Origin: Mangifera indica
Taxonomy: Eukaryota > Streptophyta > Magnoliopsida > Sapindales > Anacardiaceae
Reading direction: 5' to 3'
DNA length: 64,000 bases
NCBI RefSeq assembly: GCF_011075055.1
Contig: NC_058154.1
Span: 6,864,620 to 6,928,619, forward strand
The notes beneath the pieces were generated by a model. That model saw only the letters and a program-made list of their open reading frames with translations. It was not told the origin of the DNA and made no database searches. Position 1 is the first letter of the stretch, and every line of letters starts with the position of its first letter. Both the position numbers and the translations under genes were made by a program. This document shows positions 1 to 13,668 of this stretch, in pieces.

Positions 1-442
1 GAAGTCAATCAAATCTTCCAAATCAAAATCTCTTTTTCACTTCACTAATTTTTTTTTCTTCTTCTTCTTCTTGTCCTTCAATTAAGGTATATGTAACAAA
101 AACATGAATATATTCCTGCAAGTATTGAGACAAATCAATAAGACCTTGGACATCTTCATCATTTTGGTTCTATACAAGGTAGTCAAACTCAATTTTTCTT
201 AGTTTCATAGATAGTTGAAAATAATTTTTGATTGGATCAATACTACAATTCTCTTTCAAAAGTTGAATAAATCCCTCAAATGTTGTTCCAGAGGGAATTT
301 TAATCAATTGTTTACATCCTCCACCATATTTCATTATGTTGTCATCACATTGAATCAATTCTTCTTGAAAACGAACTGACACATAACCAGCTATTTTAAT
401 TATGAATCCTACAATGAAAAATGTTTGGGAAAAATTAAACAT
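1..442 (-). pseudogene. N-terminal part of a MuDR/Mutator-like transposase gene
   Basis: Read on the minus strand, an open frame starts at 442 and runs about 90 codons to a single TAG near 170. The same frame then continues, through NDEDVQGL and an acidic tail of five Glu, to a stop near 46. The pattern of a glycine-rich strand, the segment KIPSGTTFEGFIQLL, a charged 'YFQLSMKLRK' strand and 'NDEDV' followed by a hydrophobic stretch resembles the PB1-like N-terminal domain of plant MuDR transposases. The catalytic DDE and zinc-finger parts would lie beyond position 1. The acidic tail is encoded by the TTC repeat at 57-72. The in-frame TAG suggests a pseudogene, although an intron there cannot be excluded. 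The family call rests on domain pattern only. Confidence 0.5.
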
Positions 443-484
443 TTATAAGAAAAAATCCATAATAAGCATTTATTGATATATATG

Positions 485-1345
485 CCACCTACAATTTCCC
501 AAAATGTCTCAGTCTTCTCATAACATGTCATTTAAAACCATTTTAGAATGTTTAATAACAAAATACCTCAGATTTTTTCAACATTCCAATTAAGCCCCTA
601 TAATTATCTAACAATTCATATAACACCCTCACAGTTATCTTATATGGAAATATATCTATCTACTCATAACATATTATTTAAGACCGGTTTATAATGTTTA
701 ATATAAAAAAAACCCCATATTTTTCTTATATTTTATTAACCCTCTATAATTATCTAACATTTCATTTAACACTCTTGTATGTTGTCTTATATCAAAATAC
801 ATCTATCTATTCCTAACATTTCATTTAAAACATTCCCACAATGTTTAATATCGAAACACCCTTTATATTTTTCTGATATTTTTGTACCCCCTATAATTAT
901 GCGACATTTTCTATAACACCCTTACATATTATTTTCTATGGAAATGCATCTATCAACTCTCAACATATTATTTAAAACCATCTTACAATGTTTAACATAA
1001 AAAATCCCTTATATTTTTCTAAAATTTTATTTAACCCCTATAATTATCTAATATTTCATTTAACACCTTTGTATGTTGTCTTGTATCAAAATGCATTTAT
1101 TTATTTCTAACATTCTATTTAAAACGTTCATACAATGTTTAATATCAAAATACCCCTATATTTTTCGAACATTTCATTTACTTCTATAATTATTTAACAT
1201 TTTATTTAACACCCTTGTATGTTGTCTTGTTTCAAAATGCATCTATCTATTATTAACATGTTATTTAAATCTTTCTTATATTGTGTATTATCAAAATGAC
1301 CCATACATTTTTCTAACATTTCATTTAACCTCTAAATTATTATCA
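485..1345. repeat. Tandem array, period 147 bp, about six diverged units
   Basis: The anchor 'ctataattat' (or close variants) recurs at about 597, 744, 891, 1037, 1184 and 1331, giving spacings of 147, 147, 146, 147 and 147 bp. Each unit also carries variants of 'aacatttcatttaacaccc', 'tgttgtcttatatc', 'catctatctat' and 'caatgtttaatat'. The units differ by many substitutions but hardly in length. The array lies just upstream of the transposase fragment, where subterminal repeats of a Mutator-like element would be expected. Confidence 0.85.
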
Positions 1346-1760
1346 ACTATCCAAATGCCCCCTTTACATGACACATGCACTACATTTAACAAATAAAATT
1401 AAATTTTGAGTTAAGATTCATATAAATACCTTGTTCTTATGAATTGGCTTTTTTCGATTCGAATTTAAAAATACAACTTCTTTCTTTTGAACAAACCTGC
1501 AGTAATTGATTCTGAGTAAAAATGAGAGTGAAAGTAAGTGTTTGAGTGATATGAGAAGTGTATGTAATGAGACTAAAAGAGTTTATATAGATGTCGTGAA
1601 GGGTATTTTTGATATTTTAAAAAATATTTATGGCATTTTTGCTTAGGAATAAGGAAAATGAGTATTTTTGCTTAATAAAAGGGTAAAATGGGTATTTAAT
1701 TTACTTTCACTTTCTAAATAATTCTTAACCATAATTCACAGAGTTTAAAATCACTAACCC
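1346..1760. other. Probable upstream or terminal region of the Mutator-like element
   Basis: There is no gene. The stretch 1595-1705 repeats motifs such as 'gggtatttttg' and 'catttttgcttag', a style often seen at Mutator-like termini. The other terminus lies outside the window, so the inverted repeat cannot be verified. Confidence 0.3.
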
Positions 1761-4190
1761 AAGGTGATTCACTCTGTGCACTTAACACCCAAATAACTCA
1801 AGTCATAACAAAGAACCCCTTATGTGCATGACCACAGGTTTCTTAATGTACTTGCAATGAATAATATTTGTGACTAATTCACAATTAACCATTTAATTAT
1901 TTATGAACCATGAGTGGTCTCGAGCAAGATATCATGCCCACCTAAGATACCAAGAATCAACATTAATTAATGTAACCTAACAATGATATTGTTTCTATGT
2001 AATCAAATCCTTCATCATATTGATTTCTCATCAAGATTAAAGCATAAAAGTAGTGTCTACCTTAGTTATTTTAACTTTTTAACTTAACTCTGAAAAATTG
2101 ATTGGGTTTAATTGGATTTAGTCTTTGACCTAAATCCACATTATGGCCACAAATTTCATTTTTCGTGGTCGTCAATTAAATAGTGTCATAAAATATCTTT
2201 CTTCCATGCCTGGGAGTGATTGTTGATCTACCATAGTCTTATTACACTTTTTACTATAGTCATTCACTATCATTCTAATAACCCTTCAAAAAAAGTTATG
2301 TTGGCCTAGTGTCAAACTAAACAAGTTGGTGTATGAAAAGTTATAGTGATCTCATGTATAAGGGTTACATGCATCACCATGTTAGGATTTATGGGTACAA
2401 AACCAAGAATAATAGTAGAAACATATTTTAAAATTTTATAGAATTCATATAAACATGTTATAAATTTGATCACAGGATCTATTTAATACAAGATATATCA
2501 CATGGCATATCATACATAAAGAGTTTGAAAAACCATGCTAATATTTAGAGGCTTTTTCATCTTTTACTAATTGTTGAAAAGGATTGTAATACTCTAAAAC
2601 CTAAGCGTTAGGTTATACCATGGTATCTAGACAAAGAACAAATGATCAGAGGTCATAATGAGCATCAACAATGTCCTATGAAAATTATGCATGGGATGGG
2701 TGTTTGGAATGTTTGGGCATACATAATGTGTTTAGCCAAAACACTTGTGACATTATGAAATTAAGTCTCTTTATATATAGATGATGCATGACCATTAATA
2801 AGGATGCATGATTGTGCACCTAACACTTATCTATACAATTTGTGATTTATCTTAATTTCAAGGTGGATAAGATCATAGATAATCATATTTGACGATAACA
2901 AATGTTTGTGCATAATTTGTGCATGGTTGTGCATAACCCAAAATTATCCACGTAAGGTTTATCCTTATCCAATTGGATAAGCCTAACTTTAATAATTTCA
3001 ATCATGTTTAAACACCTTAGGATTATTACACTTAGGTCCCTATGTACAATAAATTGCACTTTGAGCCTAAAGACATCTCGAGACTCAAAATCATCTATTT
3101 AGATATTAAACCAAATTCATCTCAAATAATCTTATGTCTCTAGAGTTTGATTAACTCCTAGTGTGTATGACTCATAGGTTTTTCGTTAGGTTGGTAATAG
3201 ATGGATTTGTGTCAAGCTCTCAACTAGGTAACAATTTGAACACAGATAAAGATTGACAATTAGAAAGGCATCATAACTACCTAACCAATAAAGTGTTAGT
3301 GACTGAATCATAAACTGTTAGTGATACGATTACTTGTATTATTTGGTCCTTTTGTTCTATGACATCTTTTTGAGGTTAAGGTACAAACTTAGTGTCTCCC
3401 TCATGGAACCCTCAATATACATGGACTAACGTCTAAAATAACCAAACAATATTGGAATTGACATCAACTTAATCCTATTGTGGCCACACATTTAAATGGT
3501 CATTGTCATTCGTCAGTGGATCTATTAGAGATATCAACTCACCTTTTCTATAGTCTTTGCATATATCTTAATATGGCTAATCATTATCTTTTTAGCAATC
3601 TTCTATAAGAACTACATTAAACTAATGTCAAATCATATCAATCCTTACATAAGATAGTTTGATGACCTTAAGTTTAACGATCACATGTACCATTGTTCGC
3701 TCTAAAGATTTATTACATAAATACTAGAGCAACTATCTATATGAAATCCTTTTGATAGGTCTATTTGGTGAACATATTTACAATATAAACTCATATGTTA
3801 CACTAAGTTGTCAACAAATAGTTTTGACACGTGAAATTTGTCACCTTCTTTTAGTGAAGTTATTCAACACTATGATAGTTCTAATTATATTATTTGTTCC
3901 CTTTGTCAAGGTAATATCACAACTATAAACATTTTAAGAACATCCACTTAAATATGCACATAAAGTCCTTATAATCAATTGATAGGTACTAAACATTTCA
4001 TCATGGTTCAACTATATTCTAAGGACATTCATCTAACTTATACACACAATTGTAAGATAAAGATTGCCAGTTTTTATATATTAAAAATATGATTACAACA
4101 AAAGTACACAAGTGACGGGGAACAGGAGCTTAATCGAAGCCATGGGGATGAAAGGTAATATGTTATTTTTTGACCTAATATCTTAGTTAA
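1761..4190. repeat. Degraded LTR-like relics
   Basis: No coding region is visible. From about 2990 to 4100 the sequence runs in parallel with the LTR-like region at 59.0-60.0 kb. Shared landmarks include 'taactcct..tgtatg', 'atcaatccttac/atatgagatag' and the '...caactaag/caaagttgtc' segments, in the same order and orientation. It is therefore probably an old LTR fragment related to element H. The part from 1761 to 2990 has the same texture but no pairing I can show. Confidence 0.45.
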
Positions 4191-6704
4191 GTGGTTTGTT
4201 AAATTACCAATTTTCCCAACAACATTCAAACATTTGATTCAATTGAAAATTAAACCTAGCATGTATACTACTATATGAAGTAAAAGTGTCAATACATAGC
4301 CAAACCAAACTTAAGTCTTTGGGGATTGAAAAAGTCAATGTAGGGATTTTCCTCTTCAAAAAAACTCTTAGGGACTCCAAGAATGCTTGCGCTCTTTTGC
4401 TTTAGTCTCCAAGTACATTCAATTACATCCTACTCATTATAAATTTACAACAATAACTAAAATTTAAAACTTACTCTAATTATTACATTAATAAACTTAG
4501 AAACCTTAAGTTAAATTTTAGGGGATTTAGATAAAAAAAAATGTACATTGAGAAGATAAAGATGGTCAAGACATGTATGCTCAAATTTTAAAATTTACAA
4601 CCATTCAATCCCAAATAAAATTATAAAGACAACAAACATCCAAGGCCAAGGCTTATGTATTAAACACTATGCTTAAACAACAATTCAAGCATATTATCAA
4701 ACAGATGCTCAAGTATTTCCATTTTATAAACCTACATTTACCTCAAACATATAGAATTTACATAAAAATCCCAAAGGTTCCAAAGTATGCACCTTGGTAT
4801 CCATCATTTGACAACATGATATGGGACACATAAACTGTCATTCTAATGATTGGAATAGATGTTCCCTATATATGGTTTGAGGAATAAGTGTTCCTTTAAC
4901 CTCAAACATGTGTTTCATTTGTTTGGCATAAAAAATAAGTATTCCTTTTAATGAAACAAGTTTTTCATTAAGAACAATGTGGAACATGCATTCAATAAGG
5001 AAAAGTCATTCCTTACCATGCAAAGGGCATTTTATGCAACACAAAATTTGAAATTGGACAAAATATCGTACGAGCAATGGAACAAAGTCGTTCCTAGTTG
5101 AATGACCAATTTCAAAGAGTAAAACATGCATTCTTTCTTCAGAATGAGCATTCCTTGCAAAACTTCTCAATAGAGGGAATGGCCATATGGAACAATGATG
5201 TTCCATGTGAAACAACCTAACTACTCTGTTGAAAATGGTAGTTCTATACAGTAGAATGTCCACTTCATAGAAAAAAAATGATTGTTCTACCTACGATTCT
5301 AAAATATCACAGTGACACAAATCTAAAATAAAACCAATTTTATTCAATGAAAAAGGGTATTTTAGGCATAAAGTACCTAAGACTTCACAACACAATCAAC
5401 TATTGCTCACTACAACGCATTGTGGCCAAAAATTGATACAAAAACTCTTGCAGCAATGTGAGTTTTCAAATCCATGCCAAACAAAACACAATTAATGAAT
5501 AATCGTAAAATCATCCAACAAATCAAAATTAAAACTCAATAATTAGGTAGTCACCATTATGTGATCATACGATTTAACATGTTATCAATCGATTATGACA
5601 AACATTTAAATCACATAATGAAAAACATATACAATTTTTAGATATCTAGGCTTTGATATCACTATAGAACGTACCAATTTTTTTCGGCTCGTTTTTGCGA
5701 TCTTTCTATTGGAATGCTTTCAAAATCCTTCCAAAGAGTACGAAGTCATCTACTCATCCGTATAAATTGCCTAGGTACCCCAAGCAACAAAGAGGTAGGG
5801 AATTCTTAGGCAGTACTATGAAGCCTATAGATTGTGATTTGGGTAAGAGAGAGTGTAATTGTTTAGAGAAAAATTCTCTCTATAGTTTGTAAAATGAATA
5901 ATGTAACTAGGGCTAAAGATAATATTCATTTATATTTCAAGTAGAACGAGTGTGTCGAACATAAAACTTTTCATCCTATACACAAAATTGACATTTTATA
6001 ATATTGTAATGGACATAAAACTAATCTAGCCGTGGAGCTTATAATAGTGGTATAGCTATTCTTTTAAGTATGCATTACCATCATATTTATGATATTTGTT
6101 GACAGATAACTAATTATTTTGTTTTGTTGCTTAAATCTAATCTGGATTTCTAATGTAGGGTTTCGGGTTCCTATTCTTTCTTCTTACTTTTAGAATTTAC
6201 ATTTAATTTAAAAATGTTAAACCAACTGCTGATGCAGAATGAGTTGTATAGTAGGGATGATATATTTGACAATATTAGTCAAAAACATTTTTTGTGATTT
6301 TTGTAAGATTACTTCATCAACATTGTGTTTTTTCATGTACAAATAGAAAAATCGAGAAACAAGTTATCTTTCAGTCTTAATGCAACATAAAAGTTGCCAA
6401 CTCGAAATGATAAAAAGAACAACAATCAAATTTGCAAGGCATTCTTAAATTGAGCCAATTTCAAACTACTGCCAACCCAAATCAAGTCATACTTAAACAT
6501 TCAAACTCAAATCAGATCAAATCCAAAATCCAATAGCTTATGAACCAAGCTCAAGCTTTGAAATTACATGGAACCAAACTTAAGCCAAAAAACTTTGAGA
6601 TTGTTAATCTCAACTGATTTTAAACAACCTCTAACTTGATTTGAGCCAATCTAAAACAAAGACTAGTTCAAACTCGATCGGATAAAAAATAGTTTAATTT
6701 TATG
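4191..6704. other. AT-rich DNA without a recognised gene
   Basis: I see no convincing coding region. At 5650-5662, 'ggctttgatatca' is the reverse complement of a degenerate initiator-Met-tRNA primer-binding site (TGATATCAAAGCC). DNA to its right (about 5663-5960) could therefore be the end of an old minus-strand LTR. Short open frames here, for example 5006-5263 minus and 5695-5892 plus, have no recognisable domains. Confidence 0.3.
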
Positions 6705-6709
6705 GTGGA

Positions 6710-7070
6710 TATTGGGTTCGAGTCCACCCATAACAGGTCAACCTGATCCAATTTTCTTAACTGCCAAAGGGCAATTATTAGGGGCAAATGATTGGCAGTT
6801 GAACTCGTATTTAAAGTCCAAACTACCTCCCTAAAAAGGTATAATGCTTTTTTTTTGAACAAACGTACCCTTCTCTACTTAACACATAAAAAAAAATGCA
6901 CAAATCTTGTCTCCCAAATAAAAATTAGTACATGGGCAAATGGCGTCATGGAAATAGACTAACGTCAACAGCTCACGCCATATTCAAAAGGGCTTCATCG
7001 AAAATTTAATCTAGGTACACAAATTTTTATTTACAGAATTTGATCTTGGCATGTTTGATTATTCCCAACA
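6710..7070 (+). repeat. 5' LTR of element F
   Basis: The LTR begins TATTGG and ends CCAACA, a decayed form of a TGTTGG...CCAACA pair. It matches 13669-14041 in order throughout, including the 'tttaaagtccaaactacctccct', 'cttgtctccca' and 'ggcgtcatggaaata' blocks. Confidence 0.92.
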
Positions 7071-7071
7071 T

Positions 7072-7083
7072 TGGTATCAGAGC
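7072..7083 (+). promoter_or_regulatory. Primer-binding site of element F
   Basis: TGGTATCAGAGC is complementary to the 3' end of plant initiator methionine tRNA, the usual primer of Ty1/copia elements. It starts one base after the LTR end. Confidence 0.92.
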
Positions 7084-7549
7084 CTAGGATATGCATATGC
7101 CATGTTTTCTATGGATGAAATTATGTATACTGTAGAAATTTTGAATCTAGATTTTGCTTTTAGATTGAAATTTTGATTTAAAAAAAAAAATCGTTTTGGG
7201 CATGAATTGAGTTCAACCATAATTACATGAAATTGTTGATAGGAAACGTCTTGGATGATTGATTGGAAATGTATTGCATGCATTGCAATGAAAATCGAGT
7301 CGAAATAAAATCAAAATTGATGGAAATCGACCTAAAATCGAGATAAAAAGGCTTGTTTTTATAACCACCATTTTGCCAAAATCTGACAACGTTGGAGGTC
7401 ACTGTTGATACGAGAAGAATCTCCAACATATGGACTACAAAAGCCTTATGGTGAAGTCATTGGAAAGTTGTCGATAATCGGCCAATTGAATGATTAGAAT
7501 AACTAGGGTTTAGACACAATTTTGGGTTAATGTGAGGTTAGGAAAACCT

Positions 7550-7960
7550 GATGACCTAACCCGTTGGTCAACGGGTTAACCCGCTAGCAAACTAAGTTTA
7601 ACCCGACCTGATCAAAACCCATCTGGGTTTATTGATTAGTCAATAGTCAATAGGTTGACCAAATTGTTTACTAACGCATAGAAGAATGTGACAAATTGCT
7701 TCTGATGTGTGGCAGCGAGTGCAAGAGCGTGAATGATCATTACCAAGTGTGTGACGACACTTTTTGCTTATTCTTGGTGTGTGAAGGTGTGTGCAAACAC
7801 TTTTATGACTCGTAGAGGTGCATACAACATTGACTAGATGCGTGAAGGAGCATATAGACTTATTTTAGAGTGTGATAGCACGTGAACACCCATTTCTGAT
7901 GTGTTTTGGCATGTGAAACATATTTTCTTCCTTGGAAGCTGTGTAGTGCTTGGATTTGTA
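7550..7960 (+). repeat. Leader of F: GTCAA/TTGAC cluster and degenerate minisatellite
   Basis: Positions 7550-7670 carry several GGTCAAC, AGTCAAT and GTTGACC words. From about 7690 to 7920 there are irregular repeats of a 'gtgtg(a)-agg-tgtgcaaac' type motif. Both blocks recur at the same place in the leaders of C, G and I. Confidence 0.6.
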
Positions 7961-8706
7961 TGTGTTCCATGGGTCTTACGAAGTATAAAAACATGTAATA
8001 CCAACTCCTGGAAACACATATTGGTGTTTTGAAATACATGTTTCTATTTCATAGAAGTTTGTTGACTAGAGATCATCACATTGCATGTTGAGACTATCAA
8101 TAATCTGTTGAACTCTCTTAATTGCAAAAGAGATAGTATATAGTCTAATAATATCCATGCATGAATATGAACCCCCTAATCAATGATTTTATTTAGGACA
8201 AGAATTTTAAATCTTTGGGATTGAGTGGATTCATTACAGCTTATTATAGTGTAACGCTTAGTAATGTACAAGAAAATATCCACTACTTTGACATTATTCC
8301 CAAAATTAATGAATTGTGAGGTATTTTGGCTTATTGCAAATTTCATAGAGACTTTATCATAGATAAAGTGACTTAGAGATCAATACAAGTTGATAAAATG
8401 GTCCTAGTCAAAATAGATAATGCATTTGTTGTATCATATATTTGTTAAATATGAGAATTCTGAGATTGATAGAATTTAATGAAATTCTCCTCCAAAATTA
8501 ATATTGGCACAATTAGATTAAAATTTAAAATGTCAAGCATTTGTGTCATGGAAAATGATTGGGAACATAGTGAACTTCCAACTCTATGTCTATTTTAAAT
8601 TTTAATACGTGATTAGGACAATTGATATGTATTTGATTATGTTGATAGCATTGTGTCTAATATATATGTCTTTGTGATCTAGTTAACCATGATATCCTAG
8701 AAAATG

Positions 8707-11700
8707 ATGGTTGATTTGAATGAGAATGATACTGAATAGGGAAAATTTCAATATGTGGCATTTGAAATACACAATATCCTAGATGAACAAAAGACTTTTA
8801 AGGCCATAGATCAGATTAAGATGGAGTTGTGGTTAACTGAGGGATAAAAACCCAAATAGTGCCTTACACAAATGTGATGTAGATACACATCACGTATATA
8901 AGAAACAAGACTCACTTCATATGATATCTTGATCAGTTTCATGAATAATGATCTGGTATATGAGTACCAGTAATATTCAACTGCATATGCTATAAGTATG
9001 TTTTTGATTGAAAAAGTTTGGAGGAACTATAGTCTCCAAATAAAGATAGTTGATTGTTGAATTTGATTGAATGTCAAATATGATTATGGAACTGAAGTTA
9101 GCTAGGTGTAACCTAACATAGAAACAATAGGTTCATTTAGAAAAGCAATCTCTTCCTGATAATGGGAGCATATGAAAGGGCATATGACCCACAATGAGGA
9201 AAGAAGGACTTTTGTTAGTTGTTCTTGCCACATAGACCTAGAGGACAAATGCCCTTGAAGTAACTAAACTTGGTACTTGTGCATACGTTGCAAATCAAGT
9301 TTTGAAAGTAAATGGCTTCAATCCTAATATGGGAAAAAGATCATATAATGCTTAAAGAATAAGAATAAAAAATTAAAATTGGAGAGTGGCAGAAGTACTA
9401 AAAGAAGATATAGAGGCAAGATGAATAGTTACAATAGAAACAATGAGAATTATATCGTCTGTGAATGAACAAAGCTGAAAATGATAGTGTTGTTCAACAT
9501 AAAGTGATGAAAATTTATTTTCTGGTACTATAATATTAATTGAGTATTATCCTACATGGATTATGGACTCAAAAACTATTGACTAAGTAGTTCATCATAG
9601 AAGACCTTTAATAGATTTCTATTGAATTCTGATAAAGTGAATAAGCAATAACACAAAGGTTGTAGTAAGAGAAATAGACATCAGCAAATGAGTTTTACAA
9701 GGTTGTTGAATCCTATACCTACAAGAAATCCAAAATACTCTAAATATTCAACGAATCTTAGTCAAAGTACTTGTTCTTTTTATACTATGATATAATTTGA
9801 ATTTCTCTTGGTGTTTTATTGAAATATAATAGAATTGACTTTTATAGTTTGGTTTGTTGGTTGAATGGTTGTATGGTGTTTGTCACCTTACATTCTAATA
9901 ATGTTAAGTTTTTTATTACTTGTTTCTCCTATATTTATGGATATGAATTCAAATATATGGCATGCTAAATTACGACACATTAGCCAAGATGGGTTGAATA
10001 AATTGGCGTATGAAAGTTTATTAGGAACTTTCACATAAATAAAACAGTCCACATTGAGTATTGCTTAGTTAGAAAAACTTCTAGAAAACCATTTTGATAA
10101 AGCTCTAAGAGCTTGAATTCCTTTGCAATTTATATACTTAGGTATATGTTTTTCTATGAATGTAAAGTTTGAGAAGATATCTCATATTTCATTACTAGTG
10201 TTGATAATAATGCTCAATTCGGTCTTGTATACTTGATCTCCCATAAGTCAGAAGCAGTAGACTGTTTTGGACACTATATATATAATTGACATTGAGAATC
10301 AATTAAACAAAATAGATAAGAGTTTTTAAGAACTTACCAAGGTCTTGAGCATTTGTTCAAAAAGTTTAAGAAACTAAGTAATGAAAAAGGGATAGTATGG
10401 TAAATAGTAATTCCAAAAACTTCACAACAAACCAATGTAGCAGAGAAGAGTAATTAAACTTTATTAGAAATGGTTCAGTCAATAAAGGCATAAGCAAAAT
10501 GTCAAGTCACTTTGTGATGATATCATGTTTATTACTACTTGTGTACTTAATCAATTGCCTACTAAACTAGTTACTTTCATTCCTTATGAGTTATGGTCAG
10601 ATAGAAAACCTAAGTTAATAGATTGTGCAATCTAGTGGTTAGTAATGTCTATCCATAACTTTTCTCACAAGTCTGAACAATTAAGACTGAAGAAATGAAT
10701 GTATCTTTGTTAGATATGTTGAGCACTCTAAAGGATATATTCATTAAGGAGGATTTCATTGAAAAATTATCAAATATGTTGAGCACTTCAGAGGATATGT
10801 TCATTAACTCCAGAGGATAAGGATGATGTTGATAAAAAGTTTCATATAAACGAGATGAGAAAAGAATGAGGATGGTTATATTTTAGCAACCATTAGTTGA
10901 GTCATATGAAATAAGACCTATACGTATTCTAGATAGTGGGAGCAAAGGTAATTGAGCTTCAACTTATTTTAGATAGTGGGAGTAATGATCCTCCATTGCT
11001 TGTTTCATTCATCTCAACCTAGTAGAAGCATTAAGATTAAGCTTTAATCTATTTCAGATAGTAGGAGCATTAATTCTCAATTGCATAGGAGTGGATGTCT
11101 AAAAGTATTCAAGTGACGTTTTTGAAATGAAAATAAGGTTTTCATAACCACTCTCCAAGATGATAAAGAACCAGAAATAATAAAAGAAATTGTCTCATCC
11201 CTTGATAAAAAAAATTTGAGATGCATTATAAGAAGAGATGGAAAACAAAAGAAAACAAACCAATTCTAGGTTTTGGTTGACTTACCACTAGATCAAAAAT
11301 TCATTAGGAATGAATAGGTTTCTTAAATTAGTCATAAGGTGGATGACTAAATAAATAGATATAATTTCGCTTTATAGCATGAAAAGGTATAGATTGTGTA
11401 GAAAGATATTTTTGTCATTTATAAAATTTACTTCAATATGTTTGATCTAATTGTAGTAACACATTTGAATTTAGAGTTACACCAGATGAATGTCAAGACT
11501 ACTTTCCTTAGTGGAGAACTTAACAAAGAAATTTGTATGAAACGAGATATAGATCTTGTTGTTATAGGTTTAAAGCGCGAAGTGTGCAAGCTTCAAAGAC
11601 GTTGAATGACCTAAAACTGTCATCCAAATACTGATACTTGAAATTTCCATGACTTTAAAATGATTTATCAAATCCACCATATTTATGTGATGAAGCATGA

Positions 11701-12535
11701 TGACAAATTTGTAATTCTATCAATGTATATAATGATGTGTAGATAACTAGAAATGATTTGAAGTAAATGATGATCATCAAAGGATGGTTGTTCATACTTT
11801 TTTGACTTGTTGATATTTTAGTGTGAAATGACAAATTATTGAGCCAAAAGAGATTTGTCTCAAAACTTAAGATAAAAGCAGAGAAATATCAATAGTTACC
11901 TAATCAGATGTCATTGGATGTATTATGTATGCTATGGTGCATACTGTCATATATTTGTTTTATTGTTGGGCTGGTTAGTCAATATAAATAAATATTGAAA
12001 AGAGCATTAGAAGGTTGTATGTAAAATTTTTGATATTTTAAAAAGGCTCTATGGATTATTTTGATGTGTTTAAGGATCAAATTTGCGTTTGATTGGCAAA
12101 TGAAATGTTACTTTGTGAAGTATTTAAACCAACACAAATTAAATTAAGGGTATGTTTTTTTACTCCAAAAGGCCTATATCTTAGAGCAATAAGAAACAAA
12201 GATGTGTAGCCGTATCCACATCGAAAGCTTAGCATATAACCTATTCAGTAAATATGCAATAAACTGTTTAGTTAAGAAGATTCTTCGTGAATCTGAGTAA
12301 ACAGAATGATACTATTGGAACAATAGTTGTCTGTTGAAATAAAAATCTTGAATTTTTATAGAATAACCAAACTTATTGACACTAAGCACAACGTAGTAAA
12401 AGACTTCATTTCCAAGAGGAAATGAATGTATAATATAATTCTACGCATTGTATGGTCACTGATCCTTTGACCAAGATTGTTCCAAGAAAGTATTTCTTGC
12501 ATATGTTAAATTTTTTGGATTATGTAGACTATGAG
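8707..12535 (+). pseudogene. gag-pol relic of element F
   Basis: The relic starts at an ATG at 8707 (MVDLNENDTE, then a stop) and follows the same order as element C. A gag remnant has a decayed zinc-knuckle region near 9450-9480. A protease remnant lies near 9555 ('WIMDSKT', which keeps the Asp-Ser). A GAG-pre-integrase remnant lies near 9957 ('MWHAKLRHISQDGLNKLA'). Integrase, reverse transcriptase and RNase H remnants follow to about 12530. Stops and frameshifts occur every few dozen codons, so no functional polyprotein remains. The order PR-IN-RT-RH is diagnostic of Ty1/copia. Confidence 0.8.
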
Positions 12536-13659
12536 TGATAAGTGTTGAGCTTATATATTGTACTGGTGACACAACGTCAAAAACCATGAATTCAAGTTCA
12601 TTTTATATTTTGAACTTGCATCCCGAAATTCTTGGTTTTCACTGCATACACATTGTTTTTAGCTTAACAAGATTGTAATGTCACACAAGTTAGAGATTGG
12701 CTCACTCACATGAGCAATCGCCTTTGGCGCTGAGAAAACGAGCAAAGATAAGACATTATTCTTGAGAAATATGATGCTGAGAACACATACCAATGTGAGA
12801 CAAATTTCTCAAGAAAAAATTTATCAAAATTAAAATGTCACCTTGATGATTGATCAAGATGAGGTCATAAATAGATACATTTAAAAATAATCGATTTGGA
12901 TTCCCCAAGTCCAAATAACTTATAAATGCTAGATGTGAGTTCTTAATATAGATAAATATCTACAAGTATGAATATGATTAAAAACTTAGGCTAGGTGTTG
13001 GGTATAGCGACTGAACTAAGATCTATATAATGTTGTGAATGACATTTGAAAAGAAAATACACACTGTAGTGCATGATTCATACCATGTGTACATAAGTAA
13101 GACGACTAGTTAAAGTAGTAAGAGGATGAATCCCTATTCCCTCACTGTGTGAGACTTTATGAGGATTACCTTATGTTGGTACCCTTTGGCTCTTTGTTGT
13201 TGTTTGATATTTACTCTTAGTGTTGCTATCTTAGCTTAGAACCTATGGTCATGTATGATTCGGTGTATAAAACATGACTTGAAAAGCAACTAAGTTTAAA
13301 TTGAGAATTTCGAATAGAAGAGGAAGACTTATATGTTACGTGTGTCTATTAGCTAGTCGATCATGTCACTCATATGAGAGATTGGACTTGATCATGGATA
13401 CATAGGAAAATAACACAATGATAAATGAGAGATTAGAGGGCGCTAGTGTTAAAGAGTAAGTCTGGGATACTACGAGCCTAACGCTTTAGTTTGTTTTATT
13501 CGGGTTGAAGCGACTATGCTATTCCTAATAGATGCATAGTATTTAGCTCCCAAGTACATATTGCTTGCAAGGTTGCATGACGCTTTTACAAGTATGAAAC
13601 GTACTGCTAAATGGGATTTTAATGGCTAAGTATTTGCTTTGGGTCTTCCATTATGTGTG

Positions 13660-13668
13660 AGTGGGAGA
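13660..13668 (+). promoter_or_regulatory. Polypurine tract of element F
   Basis: 'agtgggaga' lies immediately before the 3' LTR and is the expected primer site for plus-strand DNA synthesis. Confidence 0.85.

Noticed and set aside
485..1345. A repeat array that could suggest CRISPR.
   Set aside because: The units are long, contiguous and diverged without spacers, and the genome is eukaryotic.
5006..5263. 85-codon minus-strand frame.
   Set aside because: No domain pattern and no upstream signals. The region is built of repeated 'gaacaa/attcc' words.
6714..6730. 'gggttcgagtccaccc' resembles a tRNA B box (GGTTCGAxTCC).
   Set aside because: It is the start of element F's LTR. The sister LTRs read 'ggatccgggtccaccc' there, and no A box or cloverleaf fits around it.
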